Shown here piece after piece: positions 41,535-51,786 of a DNA stretch of 64,000 nucleotides (positions within the stretch are counted from its first letter, which is position 1; every line of letters begins with the position of its first letter). The notes beneath the pieces were generated by a model. The model did no database searches. It was given only the letters and a program-made list of their open reading frames with translations, and was not told where the DNA came from. The stretch is from Cardiocondyla obscurior. Lineage: Eukaryota; Arthropoda; Insecta; Hymenoptera; Formicidae. Location: assembly GCF_019399895.1 (NCBI RefSeq), contig NC_091877.1, forward strand, positions 5,290,419-5,354,418, written 5' to 3'. Both the position numbers and the translations under genes were made by a program.

Positions 41535-43080
41535 TATTTCTGACAAAACGTATTTAACATATTTTTAGCCAGTTTATTGATTCTCTATCAGAATTTTTTA
41601 CTCTTTTAAAAATTGCATCTTCTAATAATTTTGTTGATACAAAATCTTCTTGTCTCATTTCATTTACAATAAAATTATTACCTTTCCGACACTTTTTAAT
41701 AATCTTGTAATAATCTTGGGGAACAAACAGTAAATTATTTTTTTTTAATGGCATTTCTACCACGCCAAAATCTCTATCATTTGGTAAAAACGAATGTCCT
41801 AATATTAAAAATGTGTGATCTATGATTTTCACATTATTTTCCAAAGTTTGGACATTTTTTAATCACATTAAAGCTATTTTAATGTTTCTATTTTGCCCGG
41901 TGCACATGTCACTGTAAGCTATAATGTGTCTTTCACTTTTTACATTTATAACATGTTTTAGGATGTATGAAATAATTTTTTGAGCACCTCTGTATGCAAT
42001 AGTTTCATCCCAAACGTACATATAAACATTATCGTCATGAAAATTGTGAATGCCTAAATTTAGAACATACATATTGCGTTTGTAATATGCTACTGAGGTA
42101 GTCAACTTGGGATATGGTAATGCTTTTTACAAGTCAAACGAGAAAGCAAAATAATAATCTGAATTACGTAATACTTGCTCCTGATCTTGCTTCATTGAAT
42201 TCCTAGCTGATTCTGCTAGTCTTAAATGGACATCGTGTTCTTCTGTAAGTCTATTTTTTTCTTCATCATTAGTCGATACTTCAATTTTAATGTTTAATAA
42301 GTCGCATTTTTGACACATATTTTTGCGCGGTTGGTGGAAATGTAAATCAAAATCTTTTTTAAATATTTTTCTGTAAGTTCACTCATTAACGGCTTTTATT
42401 TTATTTTCCTCGTAATGAAGCTCGTATAAATTAAACATTTTCTTAAGAGTTAGATCAGGATGTAAATATCTTCTATTAGGGTTATGAGATCTGGTATAAT
42501 GGGATTCAAATTTAGGAAAACTTTTAATATGGTTATGAACGTGATTTTTCCCTTCCTCAGATAATTTTCTTGATGATCCAACCATCATCCCACGTAAATC
42601 ATTGCCTACATTTTTAGAATTTAACACTCGTTTTAAGCGTCCTTCACTTATTTTAAAAGTATCCAAAAAGAATTTTTTACAGACGGAAACTTTTCCGTTT
42701 TTAGAATTTAATAAATACGTAAAACTCCAATTTTTTGGCGAACCCTTTCCGTTTATTGGACGTCTTTGTTCCACAATTTTGCGCTCGACAGTTTCGTAAA
42801 GCAATACATTTTGTTTGTTAAAATCTCCCAAACCCCAAAACTTCTAAAAAATATTCTTTCTTTCTTCTTCATCGTAATTTTTTGTGCAAGCATTCCGACA
42901 ACGGCAATCTTTGTTTTCAAAATTTTTTTCAGGTACAATATTTCCGGTTTGAGTACAATACCTTTTTCCTGAAGTTTATTTAATCTTTCGCACTTTTTAA
43001 ATGTATGGTTCATCAATCTTTTGTCCATTGTTATTCGTATCTTCATTCTCTGAAGACGAATATTGTTCGATAATTCTGTT
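41535..43080 (-). pseudogene. Sola-like transposase (tentative), decayed
   Basis: The minus strand encodes a protein broken by a frameshift near 42,840 and in-frame stops at 42,379, 42,127 and 41,863. Motifs in order: WSFTYLLNSKNGKVSVC, then a Cys-rich CQKCDLL, then KLTTSVAYYKRNMYVLNL, VYMYVWDETIAYRG, HIIAYSDMCTGQNRN and LGHSFLPNDRDFGVVE, ending NWLKIC. The acidic residues in WDET, SDMCTGQN and NDRD-FG-E are candidates for the catalytic triad. I recall this protein type from many insect genomes as transposon-derived. Assignment to the Sola superfamily is from memory and uncertain. Terminal motifs GGAGTTAGGYCACTTTCAAA lie at 43,350 and 43,519. Confidence 0.6.
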
Positions 43081-43589
43081 TCGTTTTCGATTTTTTTTTT
43101 AAATTATTATTTACTATTTCTTCTTCACTATCTGAACTAAATAAAAATAGTCTTGTTTTGTTCTTCCCCATGTGAAATAATTTCTAAAATTCAAAATTAA
43201 ATTTTAAGTTTTATATTAATTAAACGTTATTCAACTAACGCAATTGTCCAAAAACCGAGGTTAACTTCTAAATACTAATTAATTAAAATTACCTTCATCA
43301 CTACTTTTCGACATTATCAATAGTATATATCTTGATTTAAGTATAAATGGAGTTAGGCCACTTTCAAACTATACGATTTGATTATTGAACTAACTCTAAG
43401 AATTTATGTGTTAAGAATTATCGTATTTGCTCAGATTATAAGCAACTAGAAATGCTTTACTGATAAATAACATGAAGTTGTGCACGTAACCATGACAACC
43501 GGAAAAAATTGAAAAATGGAGTTAGGTCACTTTCAAAATAAACAGCTCATATATACAAAAACAATAATCTGTTCCCTAGCAACCGGGTA
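43081..43589. other. 5' end region of the Sola-like element
   Basis: AT-rich, without a gene. The block ATGGAGTTAGGYCACTTTCAAA occurs twice in direct orientation (43,347-43,370 and 43,515-43,538), and the same block occurs at 31,170 and 31,373. These are probably subterminal repeats. Confidence 0.5.
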
Positions 43590-43890
43590 CAGGCGATACA
43601 GCAATAGAGGTATTATAGATAAAGGGAAAAAGATTTGGGACAACGTGCAAGTGGACGCATCAATAACATAACAAGAGAGCGCTGCATTAGAGACCGGAGT
43701 GTCTTTGTCTAATCGCATGGTTCACGTATATGTACTTCGTTGTAAAGCTTGACGCATACACGCTGTTAGCCCACGCACGCCAGCCGCAGACAAAGACACT
43801 CCGGTCTCTATTGCAACGTTTTCTTTCTACGACATTGATGTATTCTTCGTTAACTCCCGCTCTCTATCTATAATATTTCTATGGACACAG
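43590..43890. mobile_element. MITE with inverted arms
   Basis: AGAGACCGGAGTGTCTTTGTCT (43,688) faces its inverted copy at 43,790. Outside these, AATAGAGGTATTATAGATAAAG and its inverted counterpart (43,862-43,882) extend the arms. About 300 bp, no coding capacity. Confidence 0.7.
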
Positions 43891-44196
43891 CTCGTAAAAA
43901 TCTTAACGCGCACACGTCAACTTTGAATATGACACACCACGGTGTAGACGCAACAATATTATACTATTTGTTTTTGTAAAAAGTTATACAAAAAAAATGT
44001 TAAAATGCATCTTACTTTATTATTAATTTTTTGTTGTATGCAAGACAGAAATATAACCAATTGATGTTTTCACTAACTGGAAAAGACTTAATATTATAAT
44101 ATGAATAATATAAATATTAATAATTAATTGAAAAATTTTTAATGCTAAAATTAGATAACGTAAAAAAAGATACACATTTTATGTTTGAAAGCGTGA

Positions 44197-44446
44197 TATA
44201 GGGTGCATTCCGAAATGCGCATAGAGCGCGTAGACTGCATGGAAAATCGTTCCGATTTGGTCAATGCGCGCATTGGTAGCGCTTTGGTAGCACACAGAAT
44301 TCCCCAGATTGTATTAACCGTTCTGAATTTTTAGCATTTTTCCAACGCATTGACTGCTTCTAGTTTGACTTGAGGCAGCTAATGCGTTTAATGCGTCTCA
44401 TGCAATCTATGTACTCTATGCGTATTTTGGAACGTGCCTTCGTCGA
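44197..44446. mobile_element. MITE, family M1 copy 1
   Basis: The left end GGTGCATTCCGAAATGCGCA and the right end GCGTATTTTGGAACGTGCC are inverted repeats of about 25 bp enclosing 250 bp rich in AATGCG. A second, partial copy ends at 51,786. Confidence 0.75.
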
Positions 44447-44574
44447 TGAGGAGCCATTATTGATAACAAAAACATAAAAAAAAAAACAGAAAAATTTTGG
44501 AACGTGCACTCAAACAATCGGAAAGGACGACAATAACAGTGTATCATTCGAAAATAGAGTTCTAGCGGATACAG

Positions 44575-44730
44575 TACATCTCTACTGAATTAAGTACCAA
44601 AATTTTTAGATTCTTTCGCAACATTCTGTACTTGCGGTTTGTATAATTATACTAATGTGCTTGTATTTCTTTCTAGATTTCTACACATTGCAGAATCTAA
44701 AAATTTTGGTACTTACTTCAGTCGAGACTG
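44575..44730. mobile_element. Small MITE
   Basis: AAGTACCAAAATTTTTAGATTCT at 44,595 (quoted in part) and its inverted copy AGAATCTAAAAATTTTGG at 44,692 form arms of about 35 bp around 75 bp of AT-rich DNA. Confidence 0.65.
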
Positions 44731-44911
44731 TTTTGTCGATCGACACTAACACTTTACTGTTAGTGCCACTGTTCTAAGATTCAATTAAAAACAAGATCGA
44801 GAAAAGGAATGTTGCACTCAAGTTTATTCTCACAAAAAAGAAAAATGTCTGAACACGATCGCTTGACAGTCTAATCGCGCACTTATTTTTAAAAAAACGT
44901 TTAAATAGTCG

Positions 44912-45164
44912 TGTAATGTTCTCTAATGAATGTAACAATGTAAATAACAATACGGTACTCAAGGAAACCATATGTAATAAAACAGAGAGATATATTTGTT
45001 AACTTCGAGATACAGAGATGACCGGATCGGAGACGCTACCTTAGAGCGACTGACTCCCCGAAAAGAATCAAGCCCCATGGGCTCTCGGAGCGTCCTTATC
45101 GTTGTTGTGCCATTCAGCACATATACTAAATACGATGCATTACGTCTAAATACGATACATCACA
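44912..45164 (-). repeat. 3' LTR of Gypsy-3
   Basis: On the minus strand it begins TGTGATGTATCG and ends GAACATTACA. It is preceded by the purine-rich AAAAAAAGGGAGGAATT. Confidence 0.92.
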
Positions 45165-45182
45165 ATTCCTCCCTTTTTTTAA
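45165..45182 (-). promoter_or_regulatory. Gypsy-3 polypurine tract
   Basis: On the minus strand AAAAAAAGGGAGGAATT ends at the LTR start. It is the expected plus-strand primer site. Confidence 0.75.
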
Positions 45183-45279
45183 ATGTAGCTAATTCCAGCT
45201 GAACTAATAGCTGTCGAGTACAAGTTAAAGCTTGATTACAAACGCATGCTGCTAAACAATAATATGATTAATTATTATC

Positions 45280-46113
45280 TTATAATGTAACGCATTTTTT
45301 AACCGCTAGCCTGGACGAACGCCGTAATGGCTCTGGGTCAGTTAACTTGATTATTTGATCTGAGTGACGCTTCCATATCACCCCGGGTTCTATTTCAACC
45401 TCGAATGTTGAAGGCGACAATCTTTTCGTGACTGTGCCCGCAACCCGCTTGCCTTGGCGCGTGCCATGATTATCAACCATTACGCAGTTGCCTACACCAA
45501 ACGTTTCCGTTCGATTCCCGGAACTTTCAACAATTTGCGATAGCTGTTTCTTTTCAACGAACTCTTTGGTATTAGGTCTCAGCATGTCGAACCTTGTTCT
45601 CATTTCCCAACGATAAAATAACCATGCCGAACTCTTACCGGTAGTACAATGCGTAATGCTACGGTAATCCATCAAAAATATGTTAATTGCGTCTTCTAAC
45701 GCCTCTCCCCCTTTTAAAATTTTGGATACTTTATTTTTGAAAGTTTTAACGAAGTTTTCAGCTGCACCGTTGGTGGCTAAATGATAAGGCGGTAAAAAAC
45801 TATGTCTAATACCCGTTGAATTAAAGTAATCACGTAATTCTGTGCTTGTAAGATGTCGTCCGTTATCGGTAACTACATGCGTCGGATATCCGTACCTAGC
45901 AAATAATACTTTGAGTTCTTGAATAACTTTATACGCTCTCGTATTTTGATGAAAATCAATAATCTCCGGCCATTTAGAATGAGCGTCGACTATAACTAAA
46001 TACATACGATTATGGAATGGCCCTAAAAAATCACAATAAATTCGACTCCATGCCTTCTCAGGCCAGGGCCATGGAGTTAACGGACCATCGGCCGGTGTTG
46101 GTAATTTTTCTAA
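45280..46113 (-). pseudogene. Gypsy-3 integrase core and C-terminus
   Basis: The frame continues from the zinc finger region after the TGA at 46,114-46,116. The core has CDFLGPF and VDAHSKWPEII with the first Asp, HVVTDNGRHLTS with the second Asp and TNGAAENFVKTFK with Glu. The C-terminal part contains GNCVMVDNHG and RRSSRLAVKK and ends just before the polypurine tract. Apart from the nonsense codon the domain looks complete. Confidence 0.87.
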
Positions 46114-46983
46114 TCAAATTTTGCATTCCTTGACCATAAGCTCTATATCCTTATCAATTCCTGGCCACCAAAAATATGATCTAGCGAACATTTTAATTTT
46201 AACAACCCCTAACAATAAGTGGGATAGATGCAATTCATTCAATATCGTTGATCGAAATTTTTCTGGCACAATTATACGATTGCCCCATAATAAACAATTA
46301 TCTTCTATCGTGATATCTAAACGTTTACTATGGTATTTCTTTTCTTCTTCAGATAGTTCTACTAAGTTTGATGGCCAGCCATTAACAGAAAATTCAAATA
46401 TCTTTTTTAATGTCGAGTCCTGTTTAGTTTCTTTAGCAATGTCCTTCTGATTTATATTTTCTAATCCCTCATTAATGTGATAAATCGGGGTGAAATCTGC
46501 TTCGAATACGTCGGTTTCATCATCTACTGAGAGTCTCAAAAGCGCGTCACAATTTCCATTTTCTTGTGACTTTACTACCTCGATCCTATATTTGAATCCC
46601 GATAAAAAATATGCCCAGCGTTGCAATCTACTTGCACCCATTAAAGGAATACCGACTTTAGGGCCTAAAATGTATTCCAACGGCTTATGGTCTGTTCTCA
46701 ATGTTATTTCTTTGCCATAGATGTAGTCATAGAACTTTTTAAATCTGAAAACTATCGCGCTTGCTTCCTTATCAATAATCGCTCTACTTAATTCTTTTTT
46801 CGGTATTTTCTTTGATGCATACGCTATAGGGCGCTCTGTACCGTCCTTAAATCTATGTGATAATATAGCCGATAATCCGTATGTGGAAACGTCACAAGCT
46901 AGTACAATTTCTTTGTCTGGATCATAGTGAGCCAGTACTCGTGATGAGATTAGCTCTGACTTGACCCAACGAAAAGATTGCAT
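46114..46983 (-). pseudogene. Gypsy-3 RNase H and integrase zinc finger
   Basis: RNase H begins IVLACDVSTYGLSAILSH (usually D-A-S), continues YASKKIPKKELSRA and LRTDHKPLEYI, and ends NCDALLRLS. The integrase HHCC finger follows (HLSHLLLGVVKIK ... CKI), with the second Cys codon of CxxC apparently replaced by TGA at 46,114. A frameshift near 46,980 separates it from reverse transcriptase. Confidence 0.85.
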
Positions 46984-48817
46984 TTCCGCAATCTACAGTC
47001 CATACAAATTCTTTATTGTTAACGCAATCATACAATGGTTTAAGTTTTTTTGAGCGGTTAGGCAAAAATCTGGCGTAAAAATGTATTAAACCGAGAAACG
47101 ATTGAAGTTGTTTAACATTTTCTGGTTTGGGCGCTTCGACCATAGCTTTAACCTTAGCTTTAGATTTATGCAATCCACTTTCGTCGATTACGAACCCCAG
47201 AACTTCTATTTTAGACTTAAAAAATTCACTTTTTTCTTTATTCAAGCGTAACCCACATTCTTCTAAACGATTGCATACTTTTTCAAGATTTATTAAATGT
47301 TCTTCGTCGGTCTCGCCCGTTACGTATATATTATCTAAATATGGAATGGTATTGGAAATGCCTCGAAGGCAATTTTCAATAATTTTTTGAAACTCACACG
47401 GCCCAGATGCTATGCCTTCCGCCGTCTTAGTGTAACGCAAATAGCCTGTATGCGTGGCTATTGTTAACAAATGTCTACATTCTTCTTTAACAGGAATTTG
47501 CATGTATGCATGTCTTAAATCTAGCTGCGAATACTTAGTACCTTTTTGCAGTATTCTAAAAATATCTTCAATTAACGGAAGCGGATAGTTACACATTACA
47601 ATATGCGGATTAATCGTCATCTTAAAGTCTCCGCAAATACGTACTTGACCGTTACTTTTAATAATTGGCACAATCGGCGTTGCCCAGTCGCTTTGTTCTA
47701 CGCGCTCCAGATGTCCGCATGCTATTAACTTTTCTATTTCTTTTTCTATTTTTTCTTTTAATGCGAACGGCGCGTGATGTGCCTTTAACGCTACGGGTTG
47801 AGTTCCCTCTTTTATCTTAATCGAAATTTCTCCTTTGTTATAATGTCCCGATTCGTTGCTAAATAGCTTGGAAAAACGCTTAAACAATTTATTACGCGTA
47901 CGATCAACATTCATCCAGTACGATTCGCGTCTTTGCGTTACTACTTTTTGTATTTTGAATGGCCATAACCCGAATGCTGATAACCATTGTCTGCCTATTA
48001 ACGGCGGCCCGCTACCTTTCATGACTAATAAGCTCAGTTTTTGCGTTTCGTCATTCATGATCACATTTAAATTTTCTAATTTACCAATCGGATACATTGT
48101 TTGCTGCATATAACTTTTTAAATGCGTTTTGGTTTTCCTCAATTTAATTGCTTTAAAATATTCCGCGTACGTCTTTTCCGAAATTACCGATAAATACGTT
48201 CCCGAGTCAATTTCCATTGCTATCTTTTTTTCATTTATTATTACGTCTACAAACATAGGGCTACCCTTTTTGTTTACGTTGCTCGTCTGCAAAGGATAAA
48301 ATTCATTTTGTGAGTAAAACGCCGTGTTCTTATCTGCTTCCATGTTATTGTCTTGAAGATATCGCGTTCTCGATCCCCTTGGTTTGCCGGGCCTTGGTGA
48401 CGCCATCGGCTGCTTGGTCCTACAAGCTGCCTCCAGGTGACCCCGACGCTGGCACGCGTTGCACGTCTTGAATCGGTGACGGCATCTGTTTGCCCTATGG
48501 TTTGGTTTACCGCAACAGTAGCACTTTTCTTTGCGCGCGTTGTTATGACTCCTTGGGTTATGTCTAGGCGCATCGTTGCGTATCGTTTTCTGATGTGGCC
48601 CTGAACAATTATGTTGCCAGGGGCGGTCAAACTTTTTATTTCTTAATGTAAACATTTCCCCTTTTGCGTTTTTGTGTTCTAAGGTCCTTAAAGATCCTGC
48701 TGCATTTTTCATTGCGTTTTCACGCGCCATAGCTTCCTCTAACGCCGCTTTAAATGTTAGCTCCTTATTTTTAAACAATTCCACTCGTGTTACTTCATCT
48801 TTAATTCCACACACAAA
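46922..48817 (-). pseudogene. Gypsy-3 gag end, protease and reverse transcriptase
   Basis: Continues the gag frame after the TAG at 48,818. Two zinc knuckles, CYCCGKPNHRANRC and CNACQRRGHLEAAC, are followed by protease (AMEIDSGTYLSVIS). Reverse transcriptase has RICGDFKMTINP, YSQLDLRHAYMQI and the palm motif PYLDNIYVTG, where the second Asp of YLDD is Asn. That change alone should abolish polymerase activity. The frame runs into a shift at about 46,980. Confidence 0.9.
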
Positions 48818-49483
48818 CTAGTCTCGCAATGCCACCTTTAAATCCTTGAAATTGCAATTTAGTGACAACTTTTTTAGTTTAGTTGCATATTCCGAAACTG
48901 ATTCTGAGACTTCCTGTTTTGCCTGGTTGAACGTACACCTTTCCATCACTTTTAAAGGAGCAGGGCATAAGTGATCGTTCATCACCTTCCGCAGTTGCTC
49001 GTAGCTTTTTCCGCCTGGCTTTTCTGGCGCGCAAAGATTACGGAGTAACTTGAATGTCTCCTCATCCACCCTGGTCAACATAATAACTGCCTTTCGCTTA
49101 GCATCCGTGATGTTATTGGCTTCAAAGTAGATTTCCAGCCTATCCGCAAATGTTTCCCAATCGTCACTCTTCAGATGAAACTCCAGTTTTGGCGCTTCCA
49201 ATTTGGGTGCTTCCGTCGCCATCGTATCGTTAACGCCAGTACAATCAATTGGAGATTCGATAGTGATCAGCGGGCAAAAGGCGGATCTTTGATCTCGCGA
49301 CGGTTCTTGCTCCCTTCGTATCGTTTCAGCCAGTCTTCTTCGCAATACGTCCAAAGTTTCAGATTCTCCGTACTCAATCTGCTTTTCCTGGAGCAAGCAA
49401 CACACTTGCTCTTTTCTTAGATAATAAACCCAGTTAATACTTTTCTTGGTTGTGTCACTTGACAGTCCTTTCGTGTCACTCAT
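48818..49483 (-). pseudogene. Gypsy-3 gag, N-terminal part
   Basis: The start ATG at 49,483 gives MSDTKGLSSDTTKKS. A SAP-like segment (LRKEQVCCLLQEKQIEYG) is followed by the capsid core (HLKSDDWETFADRLEIYFEAN, quoted in part, to LKKLSLNCNFKD). The TAG at 48,818-48,820 falls within LRD-FVCGI, where Gln is usual, so a single C-to-T change explains it. Confidence 0.87.
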
Positions 49484-49571
49484 CGGGTAGTATCACCGTA
49501 ACGTGTACTTTTCTCGAACCACAGTCACTCATCAATACTTTTAATTAAAAAAGAATATGAAATCCTACAAT

Positions 49572-49590
49572 CCCATCCTCGTCGCCAAAC
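49572..49590 (-). promoter_or_regulatory. Gypsy-3 primer-binding site, possibly tRNA-Ser
   Basis: Just inside the 5' LTR the minus strand reads TGGCGACGAGGATGGGAT after GTT. It begins TGG as primer sites do and would pair with a tRNA ending ATCCTCGTCGCCA, which fits a serine tRNA (from memory). Confidence 0.6.
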
Positions 49591-49843
49591 TGTAATGTTC
49601 TCTGATGAATGTAACAATGTAAATAACAATACGGTACTCAAGGAAATCATATGTAATAAAACAAAGAGATATATTTGTTAACTTCGAGATACAGAGATGA
49701 CCAGGTCGGAGACGCTACCTTAGAGCGACTGACTCCCCGAGGAGAATTAAGCCCCATCGGCTCTCGGAGCGTCCTTATCGTTGTTGTGCTATTCAGCACA
49801 GATACTAAATACGATGCATCACGTCTAAATACGATACATCACA
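49591..49843 (-). repeat. 5' LTR of Gypsy-3
   Basis: 253 bp, homologous to 44,912-45,164. Flanked outside by AGTCG. Confidence 0.92.
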
Positions 49844-49848
49844 AGTCG

Positions 49849-50279
49849 TTTACGCGACAACGCCTAGGGGCAAAGCCTTGAGTCGCGTGGTTTTTGTGTG
49901 CGCCTTCGCAAACCAAAAAGACGTATAATGCTGTCTAGAGCCTTGACGAGCATGTACTCTGCGAAAGCCTTCAACTGCTACTAAAATCGTGGACCTTCCG
50001 ACACTTTGCAACGTCGTCAATGGATTTTTCCTCATTGGTTGTAACTATCACGTGATATATCGAGAATTGGTTGTTGTCAACGCTTTGATATTGTCTACGC
50101 GCCGCGCTCTCAACAAAAGCCTTTTATCTAATTGCGGCAATTTTGGATCTTCGCCGCGCCGGAGATAAAGAGAAGTCGGACAACAAAAAACGTCGCAAAA
50201 AACAAACGATTTCTTTACGGCACTTTACGTGAAAGCTCTCGCGTACGTACATGTCACGGCCGTTGTTTGCCTATATGTA
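49849..50279. other. No gene seen
   Basis: GC-richer than average, without an interpretable frame. Continues the sequence that was split by Gypsy-3 (CGTTTAAATAGTCG on the left, GTTTACGCGACAACG on the right). Confidence 0.4.
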
Positions 50280-50597
50280 CAGGGTGTCCGGTTCGTTTTG
50301 TCACTCCCGAAATTTTGGGGTAGACAATAATAATTCAAGACGAAAAGTTCTATACAATTATGCAAAACTCGTTACTGTTGATTTTATAAAAATTATAATG
50401 TCTCGGCGAATAAATGCTACGAAATCTATGGGCTGGGCGCGGCGATGGCATTGTTTAGTTTTCTGCAGAAAGTAGCCGAATCGAATAATAATGATTGGCG
50501 AGCGGGGAATTTTGCATAATTGTACAGGACTTTTCGTCTTGAATTATTATTGTCTACCCCAAAATTTCGGGAGTGACAAAACGAACCGGACACTCTG
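50280..50597. mobile_element. Foldback MITE 1 (CAGGGTGTCC ends)
   Basis: 318 bp with inverted arms of about 95 bp. The outer ends are CAGGGTGTCCGG and CCGGACACTCTG, flanked by TA. The arms share TTTTGTCACTCCCGAAATTT. No coding capacity. TA flanks fit Tc1/mariner-type mobilisation. Confidence 0.85.
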
Positions 50598-50605
50598 TAT
50601 ATATA

Positions 50606-51135
50606 CAGGGTGTCCCAAACATACGTAAACAAACTTTTAGGGTAGATAGAACGTCTAAAAAGAAAACGAAAAGTCCTATACCGTTTTCCAAAATTCTTAC
50701 TTGTTTTCAATAAAAAAATTAATTTATATACGCGCGAGAGCGACAAGGAAGCGTGGACTGAGTGAGCACGCAATAGACAGCAGCGAGTATCGCTTAAAGA
50801 GAATAGGCGAAACTAGCGCGTAGCGAGCGAGACAAGGAGACAACGCGCGAGCAAGGCGATGCGACGACACACGAGCGAAATGAAGCGACAACGCGCGTTG
50901 TCACCTCGTCTTGCTTGTAGCGCGCTGACTCCGCCCATCGCTTTTAAGATATACTCGCCGCTGTTTATTGCGCGCTCACTCAGCCCACGCTTTCTTGTCG
51001 CTCTCGCGTGTATATAAATTAATTTTTTTATTGAAAACGAGTAAGAATTTCAGAAAACGGTATAGGGCTTTTCGTTTCCTTTTTAGACTTTCTATCTACC
51101 CTAAAACTTTGTTTACGTATGTTTGGGACACCCTG
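50606..51135. mobile_element. Foldback MITE 2 (CAGGGTGTCC ends)
   Basis: 530 bp with inverted arms of about 200 bp: CAGGGTGTCCCAAACATACG inwards on the left, its complement on the right, TA on both sides. The inner parts AGAGCGACAAGGAAGC and AGCGATACTCGC-type sequence are GC-rich. Fragments of the inner arm occur at 18,200 and in MITE 3. Confidence 0.85.
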
Positions 51136-51139
51136 TATA

Positions 51140-51502
51140 CAGGGTGTATTATTCCATATTGACAAACTGTCAAAGTTAGATAGGTCTCGTGGATACAAGT
51201 TAATAAGTCCTGTGCCGTTTTGCAAAATTCTCAATAGTTATTGAGAAAATAATTAATTTGTCTAGCGCAAGAGCGACAAGGAAGCTACGCGTGAGTGAGC
51301 GCGACAGGCGACGGCACCATTTTTAGATACTCGCCTGTCGCGCTTACTCACGTTTAGCTTCTTTGTCGCTCTTGCACTAGACAAATTAATTATTTTCTTA
51401 ATAACTATTGAGAATTTTGCAAAACGACACAGGACTTATTAACTTGTATCCACGAGACCGATCTAACTCTGACAGTTTGTCAATATAGAATGATACACCC
51501 TG
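51140..51502. mobile_element. Foldback MITE 3 (CAGGGTGT ends)
   Basis: 363 bp, nearly a complete palindrome, from CAGGGTGTATTATTCC to GAATGATACACCCTG with TA flanks. The inner arms contain AGAGCGACAAGGAAGCTA and the centre is GGCACCATTTTTAG. Confidence 0.85.
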
Positions 51503-51650
51503 TATATCGGTGCACAGACCAGAGACGTTCTGTATCCACGAGAACACAATTTTCGAATAATATATCGAATGATACACCGAATAATACATATATCGTTTTT
51601 TCCGATCGTTTGAGGGCTCCTATGTTTTTATTGACAATAATAACTCCTCA
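51503..51650. other. Spacer
   Basis: Short AT-rich sequence; no gene. Confidence 0.4.
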
Positions 51651-51654
51651 TCGA

Positions 51655-51786
51655 CTCATAGTATGCTTTCGAAACCGTTCCGAATTATTATAGTGCTTCA
51701 TGCGCATGGACAAAACGGAACGGTTTCAAAGCGCTGCGCAAAAATAATGCAGTCTATGCGTTCTACACGCATTTCGGAACGCACCC
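51655..51786. mobile_element. MITE, family M1 copy 2 (right part)
   Basis: Ends with ACGCATTTCGGAACGCACCC, the same terminal repeat as the MITE at 44,197. An internal inverted block AAACCGTTCCG/CGGAACGGTTT lies at 51,673 and 51,717. The left terminal repeat is not found. Confidence 0.6.

Larger units (their letters stand above)
44912..49843 (-). mobile_element. Mag-like Ty3/Gypsy retrotransposon (Gypsy-3)
   Basis: LTRs of 253 bp lie at 49,591-49,843 (5', minus strand) and 44,912-45,164 (3'). The 5-bp duplication AGTCG is at 44,907-44,911 and 49,844-49,848. The LTRs differ at about 12 positions by eye (about 95 per cent identical). The body encodes gag, protease, reverse transcriptase, RNase H and integrase on the minus strand with nonsense codons at 48,818 and 46,114 and a frameshift near 46,980. 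Placement near Mag is by overall look of gag and the primer site and is tentative. Confidence 0.93.
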
